This document shows positions 14,666-22,500 of a stretch of DNA of 44,097 bases, piece by piece. This DNA is from a virus. The position numbers and the translations under genes are program-made. The stretch covers positions 1-44,097 of the IMG/VR virus record IMGVR_UViG_3300030328_000966. One strand, 5' to 3'. How positions within the stretch are numbered: the first letter of the stretch is position 1; the number at the start of each line of letters is the position of its first letter. Under the pieces are notes generated by a model. It was not told where the DNA came from. It saw only the letters and a program-made list of their open reading frames with translations, and did not search any database.

Positions 14666-17053
14666 ATGGCAGAGTCTATTATAACAAATTTTCCTTCACA
14701 AGTCGTTAGCGACGCTGAAAAGATGAGCTCAGAGTATGGTCTCAAAGTAGCTCAGGCTATAGAAAGAGAATGGTTTGAAGGTACATCTTCTAATAGGTAT
14801 TCTTTAAGTAAAAACAAGTATCATAATTTAAGAAAGTACGCTAGAGGAGAACAATCAGTACAAAAATACAAAAATGAATTATCTATTAATGGTGATTTAT
14901 CTTATTTAAACCTAGATTGGACACCGGTACCTATTATATCTAAATTTGTAGATATAGTTGTTAATGGTATGGCACAAAGAACTTACGACATAAAAGCTTA
15001 TTCTCAAGATGAGTATGGAATGGCTAAGCGTACCGAATATATGGAAAGTGTTTTAACTGATATGAGGTCAAGAGAATTTAATGACACTGCTAAAAAAACA
15101 CTTAATATAGATTTATACAAAAACGATCCTGATTTACTCCCTGAAACTGAAGAAGAGTTAGCTCTACACATGCAATTAACGTATAAGCAACAAGTTGAGT
15201 TAGCTAATGAACAAGCTATAAATGTTCTACTTGATGGAAGTAGATATGACTTGATAAGAAGAAGATGTTTATATGATCTTACGGTCTGTGGTATAGGTTG
15301 TGTAAAAACAACTTTTAATTGGTCTGAAGGTGCTAAGGTAGAATATGTTGATCCGGCTAGTATAGTATATTCTCACACTGACTCTCCTTATTTTGACGAT
15401 ATATATTATATAGGTGAGGTTAAAAATATACCAATAAACGAATTAGTTAGAGAGTTTCCGCACTTAACAGAAAGTGATCTAAATCAATTTAAATCTAAAA
15501 AAAATAGATTGAGAGCTGGTGATCCAACACATGAGGATGCAGATACAAATAAAGTTCAAATACTTTATTTTAACTATAAAACATATATGAATGATGTTTA
15601 TAAAGTTAAAACAACTTCAACTGGAGGTGAAAGAGCTATAGAAAAAGATGATACATTTAATCCACCAAAAGATAAAATGATGGATTATTCTAAAATGCAA
15701 AGAAGTGTTGAGTGTTTATTTGAAGGTGCTATTGTTTTAGGTACCGACAAAATACTTAAATGGAAGAAAGCAGAAAATATGATGAGAAGCAAAAGTGATT
15801 TTAACAAGGTTAAAATGAATTATGCTTTAGTTGCACCTCAAATGTACAATGGTAAAATACAGTCTTTAGTTAGTAGAATTACTGGTTTTGCTGATATGAT
15901 TCAATTAACACACTTAAAGTTACAACAAGTATTATCAAGAATGGTTCCAGATGGTGTTTATATGGATGCGGACGGTCTTGCAGAAATTGACTTAGGTAAT
16001 GGAACAAATTACAACCCACAAGAAGCTTTAAACATGTTCTTTCAAACGGGATCTGTAATTGGTAGATCAATGACGTCAGAAGGTGATCCAAATCCTGGTA
16101 AAATGCCTATACAGCAAATAGCTAATGGCTCAGGTGGACAAAAGATGCAAAGCCTAATACAAACGTATAATTATTATTTACAAATGATGCGTGATGTAAC
16201 TGGTCTTAACGAAGCAAGAGATGCTAGTACTCCAGACAAAAACTCTTTAGTTGGTGTACAAAAATTAGCAGCTGCAAATTCAAATGTAGCTACGAGACAC
16301 ATATTAACCTCTCAATTATTTTTAACAGCTGAAACAGCTGAGGCGTTATCATTAAGAATATCTGATATTATAGAATACTCTCCAACAAGAGATGCTTTTA
16401 TTCAAGCTATTGGAGCTCACAACGTGGCAACGTTAAGTGAAATGTCAGAATTACATCTTTATGATTTTGGAATATTTATAGAACTAATGCCTGACGAAGA
16501 AGAAAGACAGATGTTAGAAAATAATATTCAAATGGCTATAAATCAAAAACTAATTGATTTAGATGATGCTATTGATCTTAGAGAGATTAGAAATTTAAAA
16601 ATGGCTAATCAAATGTTAAAGATCAAGAGAAAAAAGAAATTAGAGAGGGATCAGAAAATACAACAAGAAAATATTCAGGCTCAATCTAAGGCAAATCAAG
16701 ACTCTCAAAACGCAGCTGCTCAAGCTGAAATACAAAAGAATCAAGCCAAAGCGCAATCTGAGATAGAAATAGAAACGCAAAAGAATGACATGAAAATTGC
16801 TTTCATGAAGCAAGAAGCTGAAATGAAAAAACAATTAATGGATCATGAGTTTGAAATTAACAGAAAGCTTAGAGAACTAGATAACGCACCTACTAATAGT
16901 GATCAATATAAAGAAGATAGAAAAGATGCTAGAGTAAAATTACAAGATAATTTAAAAAAGAATCAAGAAACGCCTAAAAGATTTGAATCTGCAGGTAATG
17001 ATACTATGGGAGCGGGATCTGGAATAAGCATAGGAGGATTAACAAGTAACTAA
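14666..17053 (+). CDS. Portal protein
   Basis: 795 residues, the dodecameric ring through which DNA enters and leaves. Typical features are an N-terminal 'YHNLRKYARGEQSVQKYK' region, 'WTPVPIISKFVDIVVNGM' (membrane-free, wing domain), 'RRRCLYDLTVCGIGCVKTTF', 'EYVDPASIVYSHTDSPYFDD', and a stem with 'VSRITGFADMIQLTHLKLQQ'. Residues about 640-750 form a long Gln/Lys/Glu-rich helical tail comparable to the barrel extension of podovirus portals. The gene starts two bases after the terminase stop. The architecture recalls portals of crAss-like and other Bacteroidetes podoviruses, from memory. The C-terminus carries 'RFESAGNDTMG', partly echoed at the start of the next protein. Confidence 0.88.
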   Translation: MAESIITNFPSQVVSDAEKMSSEYGLKVAQAIEREWFEGTSSNRYSLSKNKYHNLRKYARGEQSVQKYKNELSINGDLSYLNLDWTPVPIISKFVDIVVNGMAQRTYDIKAYSQDEYGMAKRTEYMESVLTDMRSREFNDTAKKTLNIDLYKNDPDLLPETEEELALHMQLTYKQQVELANEQAINVLLDGSRYDLIRRRCLYDLTVCGIGCVKTTFNWSEGAKVEYVDPASIVYSHTDSPYFDDIYYIGEVKNIPINELVREFPHLTESDLNQFKSKKNRLRAGDPTHEDADTNKVQILYFNYKTYMNDVYKVKTTSTGGERAIEKDDTFNPPKDKMMDYSKMQRSVECLFEGAIVLGTDKILKWKKAENMMRSKSDFNKVKMNYALVAPQMYNGKIQSLVSRITGFADMIQLTHLKLQQVLSRMVPDGVYMDADGLAEIDLGNGTNYNPQEALNMFFQTGSVIGRSMTSEGDPNPGKMPIQQIANGSGGQKMQSLIQTYNYYLQMMRDVTGLNEARDASTPDKNSLVGVQKLAAANSNVATRHILTSQLFLTAETAEALSLRISDIIEYSPTRDAFIQAIGAHNVATLSEMSELHLYDFGIFIELMPDEEERQMLENNIQMAINQKLIDLDDAIDLREIRNLKMANQMLKIKRKKKLERDQKIQQENIQAQSKANQDSQNAAAQAEIQKNQAKAQSEIEIETQKNDMKIAFMKQEAEMKKQLMDHEFEINRKLRELDNAPTNSDQYKEDRKDARVKLQDNLKKNQETPKRFESAGNDTMGAGSGISIGGLTSN

Positions 17054-17069
17054 TTATATTATATTATGG
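17053..17069 (+). other. Repeated start-codon leader, copy 1 (scaffold gene)
   Basis: The 17-base sequence attatattatattatgg covers the ATG of the scaffold-like gene and occurs again, base for base, at 19833-19849 over the ATG of the gene behind the capsid protein. No Shine-Dalgarno sequence is present in either. It may be a translational enhancer or an A/T-only promoter element. Confidence 0.5.
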
Positions 17070-18268
17070 AAGAAAATGAAAACAAAGTAGCTGAGGAGGC
17101 TACACAAGAAAAGGTAGAACAAACACCTGTTGATGAAACAAAGTTTGAAAGTGCTGGAGATGACAGCGTTTTAAAAGTAGATTTAAGTAAACCACCAACA
17201 CCAAAAGAAGAAAAAAATGAAACCAAAGAAGAAACTAAAGAAGATAACGCTGACGACAGCGGAGTGGCTGCAGAGTCTAATAATGCCGAGTCCACAGAAA
17301 AACAAGAAGAAGTACAACAGAAAACTGAAACACAAGAACCAACCTCAATAGTAGAGGAAATTACTGAAGATTCTACTAAAGAAGAAGTTGCTGAAGCTGA
17401 AGAGCAAATAGAAGAGGCTGTAGCAGAATCCGAGGCTACAGGAAAACCATTGCCAGAAAATATACAAAAGTTGATGGATTTTATGGAAGAAACTGGTGGT
17501 GATTTAAATGATTATGTTCAGTTAAACAAAGATTATAGCGAGGAAGATGACGCTGTAGTTTTAGAAGAGTACTATAAAAGAACAAAACCTCATCTAACAG
17601 GAGAAGAAATAAACTTTTTATTAGAAGAAGAGTTTTCATACGACGAAGAAGTTGATGATGAGAAAGATATTAAAAAGAAAAAAATAGCGTTAAAAGAGCA
17701 AGTTGCCAACGCTAAAAGCCACCTAGACGGGCTAAAGTCTAAGTATTATGAAGAAGTTAAAGCCGGATCAAAGCTCACGGGTGAGCAACAGAAAGCAATT
17801 GACTTTTTCAATCGATACAAAAGTGAATCACAAGAACAAGAAAAGGTTGTTAAACAACAAACCGAAACTTTTCAAAATAAAACCAAACAGGTTTTTAACG
17901 ATAAATTCAAAGGTTTTGAATATAACATCGGGGATAAAAAGTTCAGGTTTAATGTTAACAATACTGATGAGGTAAGAGACACTCAGAGCGATTTAAATAA
18001 TTTTGTTGGAAAGTTTCTTGACAAAAATAATATAATGTCCGATGCAAAGGGTTATCATAAATCATTATTTACGGCTATGAACGCTGATGCAATTGCCAAT
18101 CATTTTTACGAGCAAGGCAAAGCTGACGCCATTAAAGATACGGTTGCTAAAAGTAAAAATATAAATACTGCTAGAAAATCGTTTGAAGGTGGAGAAGTTG
18201 GTGGAGTTAAGTTCAAAGTGCTTGGTGAGAATTCAAGTGGTTTAAAGTTCAAAATTAAAAACAAATAA
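17066..18268 (+). CDS. Capsid scaffolding-type protein
   Basis: 400 residues. The first 140 are extremely acidic and probably disordered (Glu/Lys/Thr-rich). Residues about 140-240 are helical ('IQKLMDFMEETGGDLNDYVQ', 'EEYYKRTKPHLTGEEINFLL'). Residues 240-310 are a Lys/Gln-rich helix, and the C-terminus ends in 'GGVKFKVLGE' and 'SGLKFKIKNK'. Position between portal and major capsid protein, low hydrophobicity, and this acidic helical make-up are typical of phage scaffolding proteins, which fill the procapsid and leave on maturation. There is no protease domain visible. The FESAG pentapeptide near residue 27 also occurs near the portal C-terminus. Confidence 0.7.
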   Translation: MEENENKVAEEATQEKVEQTPVDETKFESAGDDSVLKVDLSKPPTPKEEKNETKEETKEDNADDSGVAAESNNAESTEKQEEVQQKTETQEPTSIVEEITEDSTKEEVAEAEEQIEEAVAESEATGKPLPENIQKLMDFMEETGGDLNDYVQLNKDYSEEDDAVVLEEYYKRTKPHLTGEEINFLLEEEFSYDEEVDDEKDIKKKKIALKEQVANAKSHLDGLKSKYYEEVKAGSKLTGEQQKAIDFFNRYKSESQEQEKVVKQQTETFQNKTKQVFNDKFKGFEYNIGDKKFRFNVNNTDEVRDTQSDLNNFVGKFLDKNNIMSDAKGYHKSLFTAMNADAIANHFYEQGKADAIKDTVAKSKNINTARKSFEGGEVGGVKFKVLGENSSGLKFKIKNK

Positions 18269-18289
18269 TAAATTTAAAATTAACAAGAA

Positions 18290-19750
18290 ATGGGATTAAC
18301 AAGTGTACCTGGTGCTGGTGATATTACGCCGGCTCCAAAGAAACAAACGACTCCATCTTCGTACATAGACTTTACGTCTACTGCTACGTCTGGATGGGCT
18401 CAACAATACTTACCAGATCTTATGGAGAAAGAAGCTGAAGTTTTTGGAAACAGAACTATTTCAGGTTTCTTATCGCAAGTAGGAGCTGAAGAATCTATGG
18501 CTGCTGACCAAGTAATTTGGTCTGAGCAAGGTAGATTACATTTATCGTACAAGGGTTGTACGATTGACGTTGGTAACGCGGGTAATACAAATAACATTAC
18601 AATAGCTAATGACGTTGATGGAAACACTATAGGTGCTTCTCACGGTATTAGAGTTGGTGATATGTTATTAGTATCTGCTCCTGGTTCAGCTGGTGTTACT
18701 GCTGTTGTAACTGTAGTAGCAAGTGCTGTTGTTACAGCTGTACCTTATGATACTGGTGCAAATCTTGAAGCTGCTGTTGGTGCAACTACTGCAAATGCTG
18801 CTGACGTTACTGTATTAGTTATCGGTTCTGAATTTAGCAAAGGAACTAATGGTAGATCTTCTGCTAACGAGCCATCTTTTGCTCAGTTTAACAACAAGCC
18901 ACTTATAATGAAAGATTACTACCAGGTTTCTGGTTCTGATACTTCTCAAATAGGTTGGGTTGAAGTTTCTGGTGAAGAAGGTCAAAATGGTTACCTATGG
19001 TACCTAAAAGCTTCAGGTGATACTAGAGCTAGATTTTCTGATTATGTAGAAATGACAATGTTAGAAGCTAAGAAAAACTTACAAGCTGTTACTATTAGTG
19101 GAGCTTCTGTTGCTACTGGTAATGCTGGTACTCAAGGTTTATTTGATGCTTTAGAAACTAGAGGTAACGTGTCTAACGCTTTCTTAGGATCTGCTGCTCA
19201 AAACTTAATTGACTTTGATCTTACTTTAGCTCAATTAGATACTCAAGGTGCTATTGAAGAAAACATGATGTTCTTAAACAGAGCTACATCACTTAAAATT
19301 GATGACATGTTAGCTTCTATGAACTCTTATGGTGTTGGTGGTACTTCTTTTGGAGTATTTAACAACTCTGAAGATATGGCGTTAAATTTAGGTTTCTCTG
19401 GTTTCAGAAGAGGTTCTTATGACTTCTACAAGTCTGACTTTAGATACTTAAACGATGCTGCTACTAGAGGTCTTATTAATGGTGCTAGTGCTACAGGTGC
19501 AATCAGAGGGGTATTTATACCTGCTGGTGTAACTTCTGTATACGATCAAAATTTAGGAAGAAATCTTAAGAGACCTTTCCTACACGTTCGTTATAGAGCT
19601 TCTGAAATGGAAAGTAGACAAATGAAAACTTGGACTACTGGTTCAGTTGGTGCTACTACTTCATCTTTAGATGCGATGGAAATGCACTTCTTAACTGAAA
19701 GATGCTTAGTTACTCAAGGTGCTAACAACTTTGTGTTACTAAAAGGATAA
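18290..19750 (+). CDS. Major capsid protein
   Basis: 486 residues, in the usual place after portal and scaffold. The N-terminus has 'YIDFTSTATSGWAQQYLPDL' and 'VFGNRTISGFLSQVGAEESM'. The E-loop and axial parts of an HK97-type fold are suggested by 'GWVEVSGEEGQNGYLWYLKA' and 'DYVEMTMLEAKKNLQAVTIS', and the end 'MEMHFLTERCLVTQGANNFV' resembles other large phage capsid proteins. Residues about 90-185 look like an inserted beta domain ('GIRVGDMLLVSAP', 'TVVASAVVTAVPYDTG', 'TVLVIGSEF'), which may project from the shell. Codon use looks uniform (GCT, GGT, TCT heavy), as expected for the most abundant product. A strong terminator follows at once. The fold claim is inferred from features, not modelling. 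Confidence 0.87.
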   Translation: MGLTSVPGAGDITPAPKKQTTPSSYIDFTSTATSGWAQQYLPDLMEKEAEVFGNRTISGFLSQVGAEESMAADQVIWSEQGRLHLSYKGCTIDVGNAGNTNNITIANDVDGNTIGASHGIRVGDMLLVSAPGSAGVTAVVTVVASAVVTAVPYDTGANLEAAVGATTANAADVTVLVIGSEFSKGTNGRSSANEPSFAQFNNKPLIMKDYYQVSGSDTSQIGWVEVSGEEGQNGYLWYLKASGDTRARFSDYVEMTMLEAKKNLQAVTISGASVATGNAGTQGLFDALETRGNVSNAFLGSAAQNLIDFDLTLAQLDTQGAIEENMMFLNRATSLKIDDMLASMNSYGVGGTSFGVFNNSEDMALNLGFSGFRRGSYDFYKSDFRYLNDAATRGLINGASATGAIRGVFIPAGVTSVYDQNLGRNLKRPFLHVRYRASEMESRQMKTWTTGSVGATTSSLDAMEMHFLTERCLVTQGANNFVLLKG

Positions 19751-19758
19751 TATCCTTT
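19742..19758 (+). other. Short inverted repeat across the capsid stop codon
   Basis: 'aaaggat' and 'atccttt' are exact inverted copies with a three-base spacer around the TAA of the major capsid gene. A seven-pair stem would form just ahead of the main terminator. It could be an extra mRNA 3' stabiliser or coincidence of A/T-rich sequence. Confidence 0.4.
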
Positions 19759-19766
19759 AACAATTA

Positions 19767-19818
19767 GAAGAGGAAGAGCGGCATACATGTAAACGTTCTC
19801 CGTTCTTCCTCTTTTTTT
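19767..19818 (+). terminator. Intrinsic terminator behind the major capsid gene
   Basis: agaggaagagcgg (19769-19781) and ccgttcttcctct (19800-19812) form a 13-pair stem with a single G-U pair, an 18-base loop and a run of seven T at 19812-19818. This is a textbook rho-independent terminator. The genes downstream are on the same strand and close, so it probably works partially, raising capsid mRNA above that of the connector genes. It is the only clear terminator I see in the window. Confidence 0.85.
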
Positions 19819-19832
19819 AATTACTAACTATT

Positions 19833-19849
19833 ATTATATTATATTATGG
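19833..19849 (+). other. Repeated start-codon leader, copy 2
   Basis: Identical over 17 bases to 17053-17069, and like it centred on a gene start in the capsid module. It follows the capsid terminator by 15 bases, so a promoter role for this copy is conceivable, but the space left for a 5' untranslated region is very short. Confidence 0.45.
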
Positions 19850-20697
19850 CAAAAAAACAAAAAACAGAAGTGGAACCAACTCCACAGGTTGTAGAACAAC
19901 CAAAAGTTGAAACACCGGTTATGGAAAAACCAGAACCAAAAAAAGTTAGACAAGCTGACTTAGGAGGTAAGAAAGTTGACGAGTGGGAGATAAAACATAG
20001 AACATATAGACTTATAAAATCGTCTCCATTAACATATACTGTAAGAAATCAAGGTTTAACTTGGTTTGATGAAGAAAAAGGTTACTCAAGAGAAGTTTTA
20101 GCAACTGAAAATCAAAAAACAGTATTTGTTGACGAAATGATAGGAGATTATAGACCAATGCACATTATATTTGAAAACGGAGTATTATTTGTTCCAAAAG
20201 AAAAAGTTATGCTGCAAAAACTACTGTCTTTATATCACCCTTACTTAAATAGTCTTTACCAAGAAGTAAAGCCTGTTGAGAAAGCTAAGAGTCAGTTAGA
20301 CGTTATGGACATGGAGATTGATGCTTTAATTGTTGCTAGAGAAATGGATATTGAATTGGCTGAGGCAATTTTAAGAGTAGAGATCGGTTCTAAGGTGTCA
20401 GAGATGACTTCTAAGGAGCTTAAAAGGGATTTGCTAATATTCGCAAAGAAGAATCCAAAAACGTTTATATCGTTAGCTAATGATGACAACGTTCAGTTAA
20501 GAAATAAAGGTGTAAAAGCTGTTGAAGCTGGTATTATATCTTTATCTTCTGACCAAAGAACATTTACTTGGGTTTCTAACAATAGAAAATTAATGAATGT
20601 TCCTTTTGATGAGCATCCATATAACGCTTTAGCCGCTTGGTTTAAAACGGACGAAGGTATGGAGATATATCAACAAATTGAAAAACGATTAAAATAA
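19846..20697 (+). CDS. Conserved virion-module protein of unknown function
   Basis: 283 residues: a disordered Glu/Lys/Pro/Val-rich N-terminus (1-45), a compact beta region ('YRLIKSSPLTYTVRNQGLTW', 'EMIGDYRPMHIIFENGVLFV'), 'LQKLLSLYHPYLNSLYQE', then an all-helical part ('DALIVAREMDIELAEAILRV', 'TSKELKRDLLIFAKKNPKTF') and a C-terminal domain ('SSDQRTFTWVSNNRKLMNVP', 'DEHPYNALAAWFKTDEGMEI'). I remember proteins of this pattern next to capsid genes in aquatic phage contigs, without assigned function. Position between capsid and ring proteins suggests head completion or an assembly factor. It is the first gene after the capsid terminator. Confidence 0.65.
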   Translation: MAKKQKTEVEPTPQVVEQPKVETPVMEKPEPKKVRQADLGGKKVDEWEIKHRTYRLIKSSPLTYTVRNQGLTWFDEEKGYSREVLATENQKTVFVDEMIGDYRPMHIIFENGVLFVPKEKVMLQKLLSLYHPYLNSLYQEVKPVEKAKSQLDVMDMEIDALIVAREMDIELAEAILRVEIGSKVSEMTSKELKRDLLIFAKKNPKTFISLANDDNVQLRNKGVKAVEAGIISLSSDQRTFTWVSNNRKLMNVPFDEHPYNALAAWFKTDEGMEIYQQIEKRLK

Positions 20698-20703
20698 TCA
20701 AAC

Positions 20704-20742
20704 TGTAGATGCAGTCGCTCTACGGGGCGATTGCAAACTACA
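20704..20742 (+). promoter_or_regulatory. Stable stem-loop with UACG tetraloop in the leader of the ring-protein gene
   Basis: gcagtcgctc (20711-20720) pairs with gggcgattgc (20725-20734) over ten pairs, two of them G-U, closing on a C(UACG)G loop of the extra-stable UNCG class. A further five pairs, tgtag (20704-20708) with ctaca (20738-20742), extend it past a small internal loop. It lies between the stop at 20697 and the chosen start at 20757, is GC-rich in an AT-rich genome, and has no T-tract, so it is more likely an mRNA processing, stability or translation-control element than a terminator. Confidence 0.7.
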
Positions 20743-20756
20743 ATAAAAAACAATAT

Positions 20757-21575
20757 ATGGCAATAATAGTCAATGGTGTAACAACTATAAGTATAGATAC
20801 AGTGTATCAAAGAGTATTAGCTTTAGCTAATAAAGAACAAAGAGGCTATATAACACCACAAGAATTTAACCTGCACGCTAATCAAGCTCAACAAGATATT
20901 TTTGAACAATATTTTTATGACTTAGCAAAATACGTTAACCTTACAAAGACAGGTAATCCAACAAACACAGTTTCGGAAAATACAACTATAGAGCCAGATT
21001 TTGGTAATATGGTTAATTTAATTAGAGAGAAATTAACTATATATGAAGGGTCTCCAGTTTCTTTACAAAACTCAGGTGGTAATTTAAGTTTACCTGATTT
21101 ATCAAGTTCTGTATATAGAACTGGTAGATATTTTTATACCGGTGGAGGAGCTGAGCGTATTCCATTACAAAAAACTGAATGGGATATAAGGCCTATGATA
21201 AAAGAACGTTGGGACGCTATTGCTGGTTCTTTATGGCACAATAATCACGTGCATCCTGCTAGATACTTTTATCATGAAAATACTGATGGTACTATCTCTG
21301 CTTATGCCGAAAGTGCAGCAACAACACCGTTAATATCAGGTATTTCGTGTGAGGTTATAGCTGCGCCACCAAGAGATGTTAAATGGGCTTATGTAGTTGT
21401 AAACGAAAAAGCACTATATGATTCAAACAACTCAATTGACTTTAACTTACATAGATCAGAAGAGACTAATCTAGTTATAAAGATATTAGAATTAGCTGGT
21501 ATAACTATAAATAAACCAGGTTTAGTTCAAATTGCTAGTAATGAAGAAACACAAAATACAAACGACAAACAATAA
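20757..21575 (+). CDS. Head-tail connector / ring-type protein
   Basis: 272 residues from ATG 20757. An upstream in-frame ATG at 20709 is unlikely because it would put a strong hairpin inside the coding sequence, while 20757 has the usual A-rich leader. The N-terminus 'ISIDTVYQRVLALANKEQRG', 'YITPQEFNLHANQAQQDIFE' and 'QYFYDLAKY' is a signature I recall from ring/connector proteins of crAss-like and related Bacteroidetes podoviruses. The remainder is alpha/beta, with 'AAPPRDVKWAYVVVNEKALY' and a helical end ('EETNLVIKILELAGITINKP'). It probably forms one of the stacked rings between portal and nozzle. Confidence 0.7.
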   Translation: MAIIVNGVTTISIDTVYQRVLALANKEQRGYITPQEFNLHANQAQQDIFEQYFYDLAKYVNLTKTGNPTNTVSENTTIEPDFGNMVNLIREKLTIYEGSPVSLQNSGGNLSLPDLSSSVYRTGRYFYTGGGAERIPLQKTEWDIRPMIKERWDAIAGSLWHNNHVHPARYFYHENTDGTISAYAESAATTPLISGISCEVIAAPPRDVKWAYVVVNEKALYDSNNSIDFNLHRSEETNLVIKILELAGITINKPGLVQIASNEETQNTNDKQ

Positions 21576-21578
21576 AAC

Positions 21579-22487
21579 ATGCCAGAATATTTAATAACCG
21601 CAACTGAAAAACTATATTATGAAGGTGCTGATGCAACGCAACACTCTGGAGATGAGAGTTATGGTAATTATCAGTTTATATCAATAGGAAATATAGTTAA
21701 TGATTTTATAGCAACTTACTGTACTGATGGAAAAATATTGGAGGGTACTAAAAAAGGTGATGTTAACTACCACGCTATGAGAGCTATGCAAGAGTTAAGT
21801 TATGACACTTTCAATTCTAGTAAAGCTATAGAGGTAGAAATACCGCCATCTTTAATTATCCCTTTGCCACAAGATTATGTTAATTACGTAAAGCTTACTT
21901 GGGTAGATGGTAATGGTATAGAAAGAATATTATACCCTGCTAGAAAAACCTCTAACCCAAAGTCTATGACTCAAGATGCTAATTATCATTTCACTTACGA
22001 CAGTGGGGGTGCTACCACAGAGGCTTCTGAATCTTTTGCTTGGACTTATTACAAAAACCCAGTTAATACAACAAACTATCCGCAAGTAGAAGATTACAAA
22101 GATGGATTCTGGGACATGGCATTAGGTGGAAGGTATGGTCTAGATCCACAATACGCACAGTCAAATGGTAGTTATTACATAGACCAAAGAAAAGGTTTAA
22201 TACATTTTAGTAGTTCTAACGTTGGTAAATACGTAACTTTAAAATATATATCTGATGGAGTAGGTAGTGCAGAAGATTTATTTTGCCCTAAGTTTGCACA
22301 AGAAGCAATTATAAAATGGATAACTGTTGGTTGTTTAGAAGCTAGAGTTGACTCATCAGAAGCTATGATTGCTAGATTTAAAAAAGAAAAATACGCAGAA
22401 ACAAGAAAAGCAAAAATAAGATTATCTAACGTTAAGATAGAAGAGCTTCGCCAAATCATGAGAGGAGCAGGTAAAATAATAGATTAA
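21579..22487 (+). CDS. Ring / tail-tube-type connector protein
   Basis: 302 residues, three bases after the preceding gene. It has 'DVNYHAMRAMQELSYDTFNS', a beta core with 'VEIPPSLIIPLPQDYVNYVK' and 'LTWVDGNGIERILYPA', then 'KYVTLKYISDG' and a C-terminal helical stretch ('FAQEAIIKWITVGCLEARVD', 'IARFKKEKYAETRKAKIRLS'). The 'IPLPQDYV.YVKL.W.D..G..R.L.P' pattern is shared, in my memory, with ring and adaptor proteins of podoviruses infecting Bacteroidetes. It would stack with the neighbour below the portal. Cysteines are few and no enzyme motif is visible. Confidence 0.7.
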   Translation: MPEYLITATEKLYYEGADATQHSGDESYGNYQFISIGNIVNDFIATYCTDGKILEGTKKGDVNYHAMRAMQELSYDTFNSSKAIEVEIPPSLIIPLPQDYVNYVKLTWVDGNGIERILYPARKTSNPKSMTQDANYHFTYDSGGATTEASESFAWTYYKNPVNTTNYPQVEDYKDGFWDMALGGRYGLDPQYAQSNGSYYIDQRKGLIHFSSSNVGKYVTLKYISDGVGSAEDLFCPKFAQEAIIKWITVGCLEARVDSSEAMIARFKKEKYAETRKAKIRLSNVKIEELRQIMRGAGKIID

Positions 22488-22500
22488 AATAAATTAAAAC

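Noticed and set aside
20709-20756. Upstream ATG 20709 as start of the ring protein
   Set aside because: The 16 added residues are encoded by a strong stem-loop, and the downstream ATG 20757 has the A-rich leader common to this genome.
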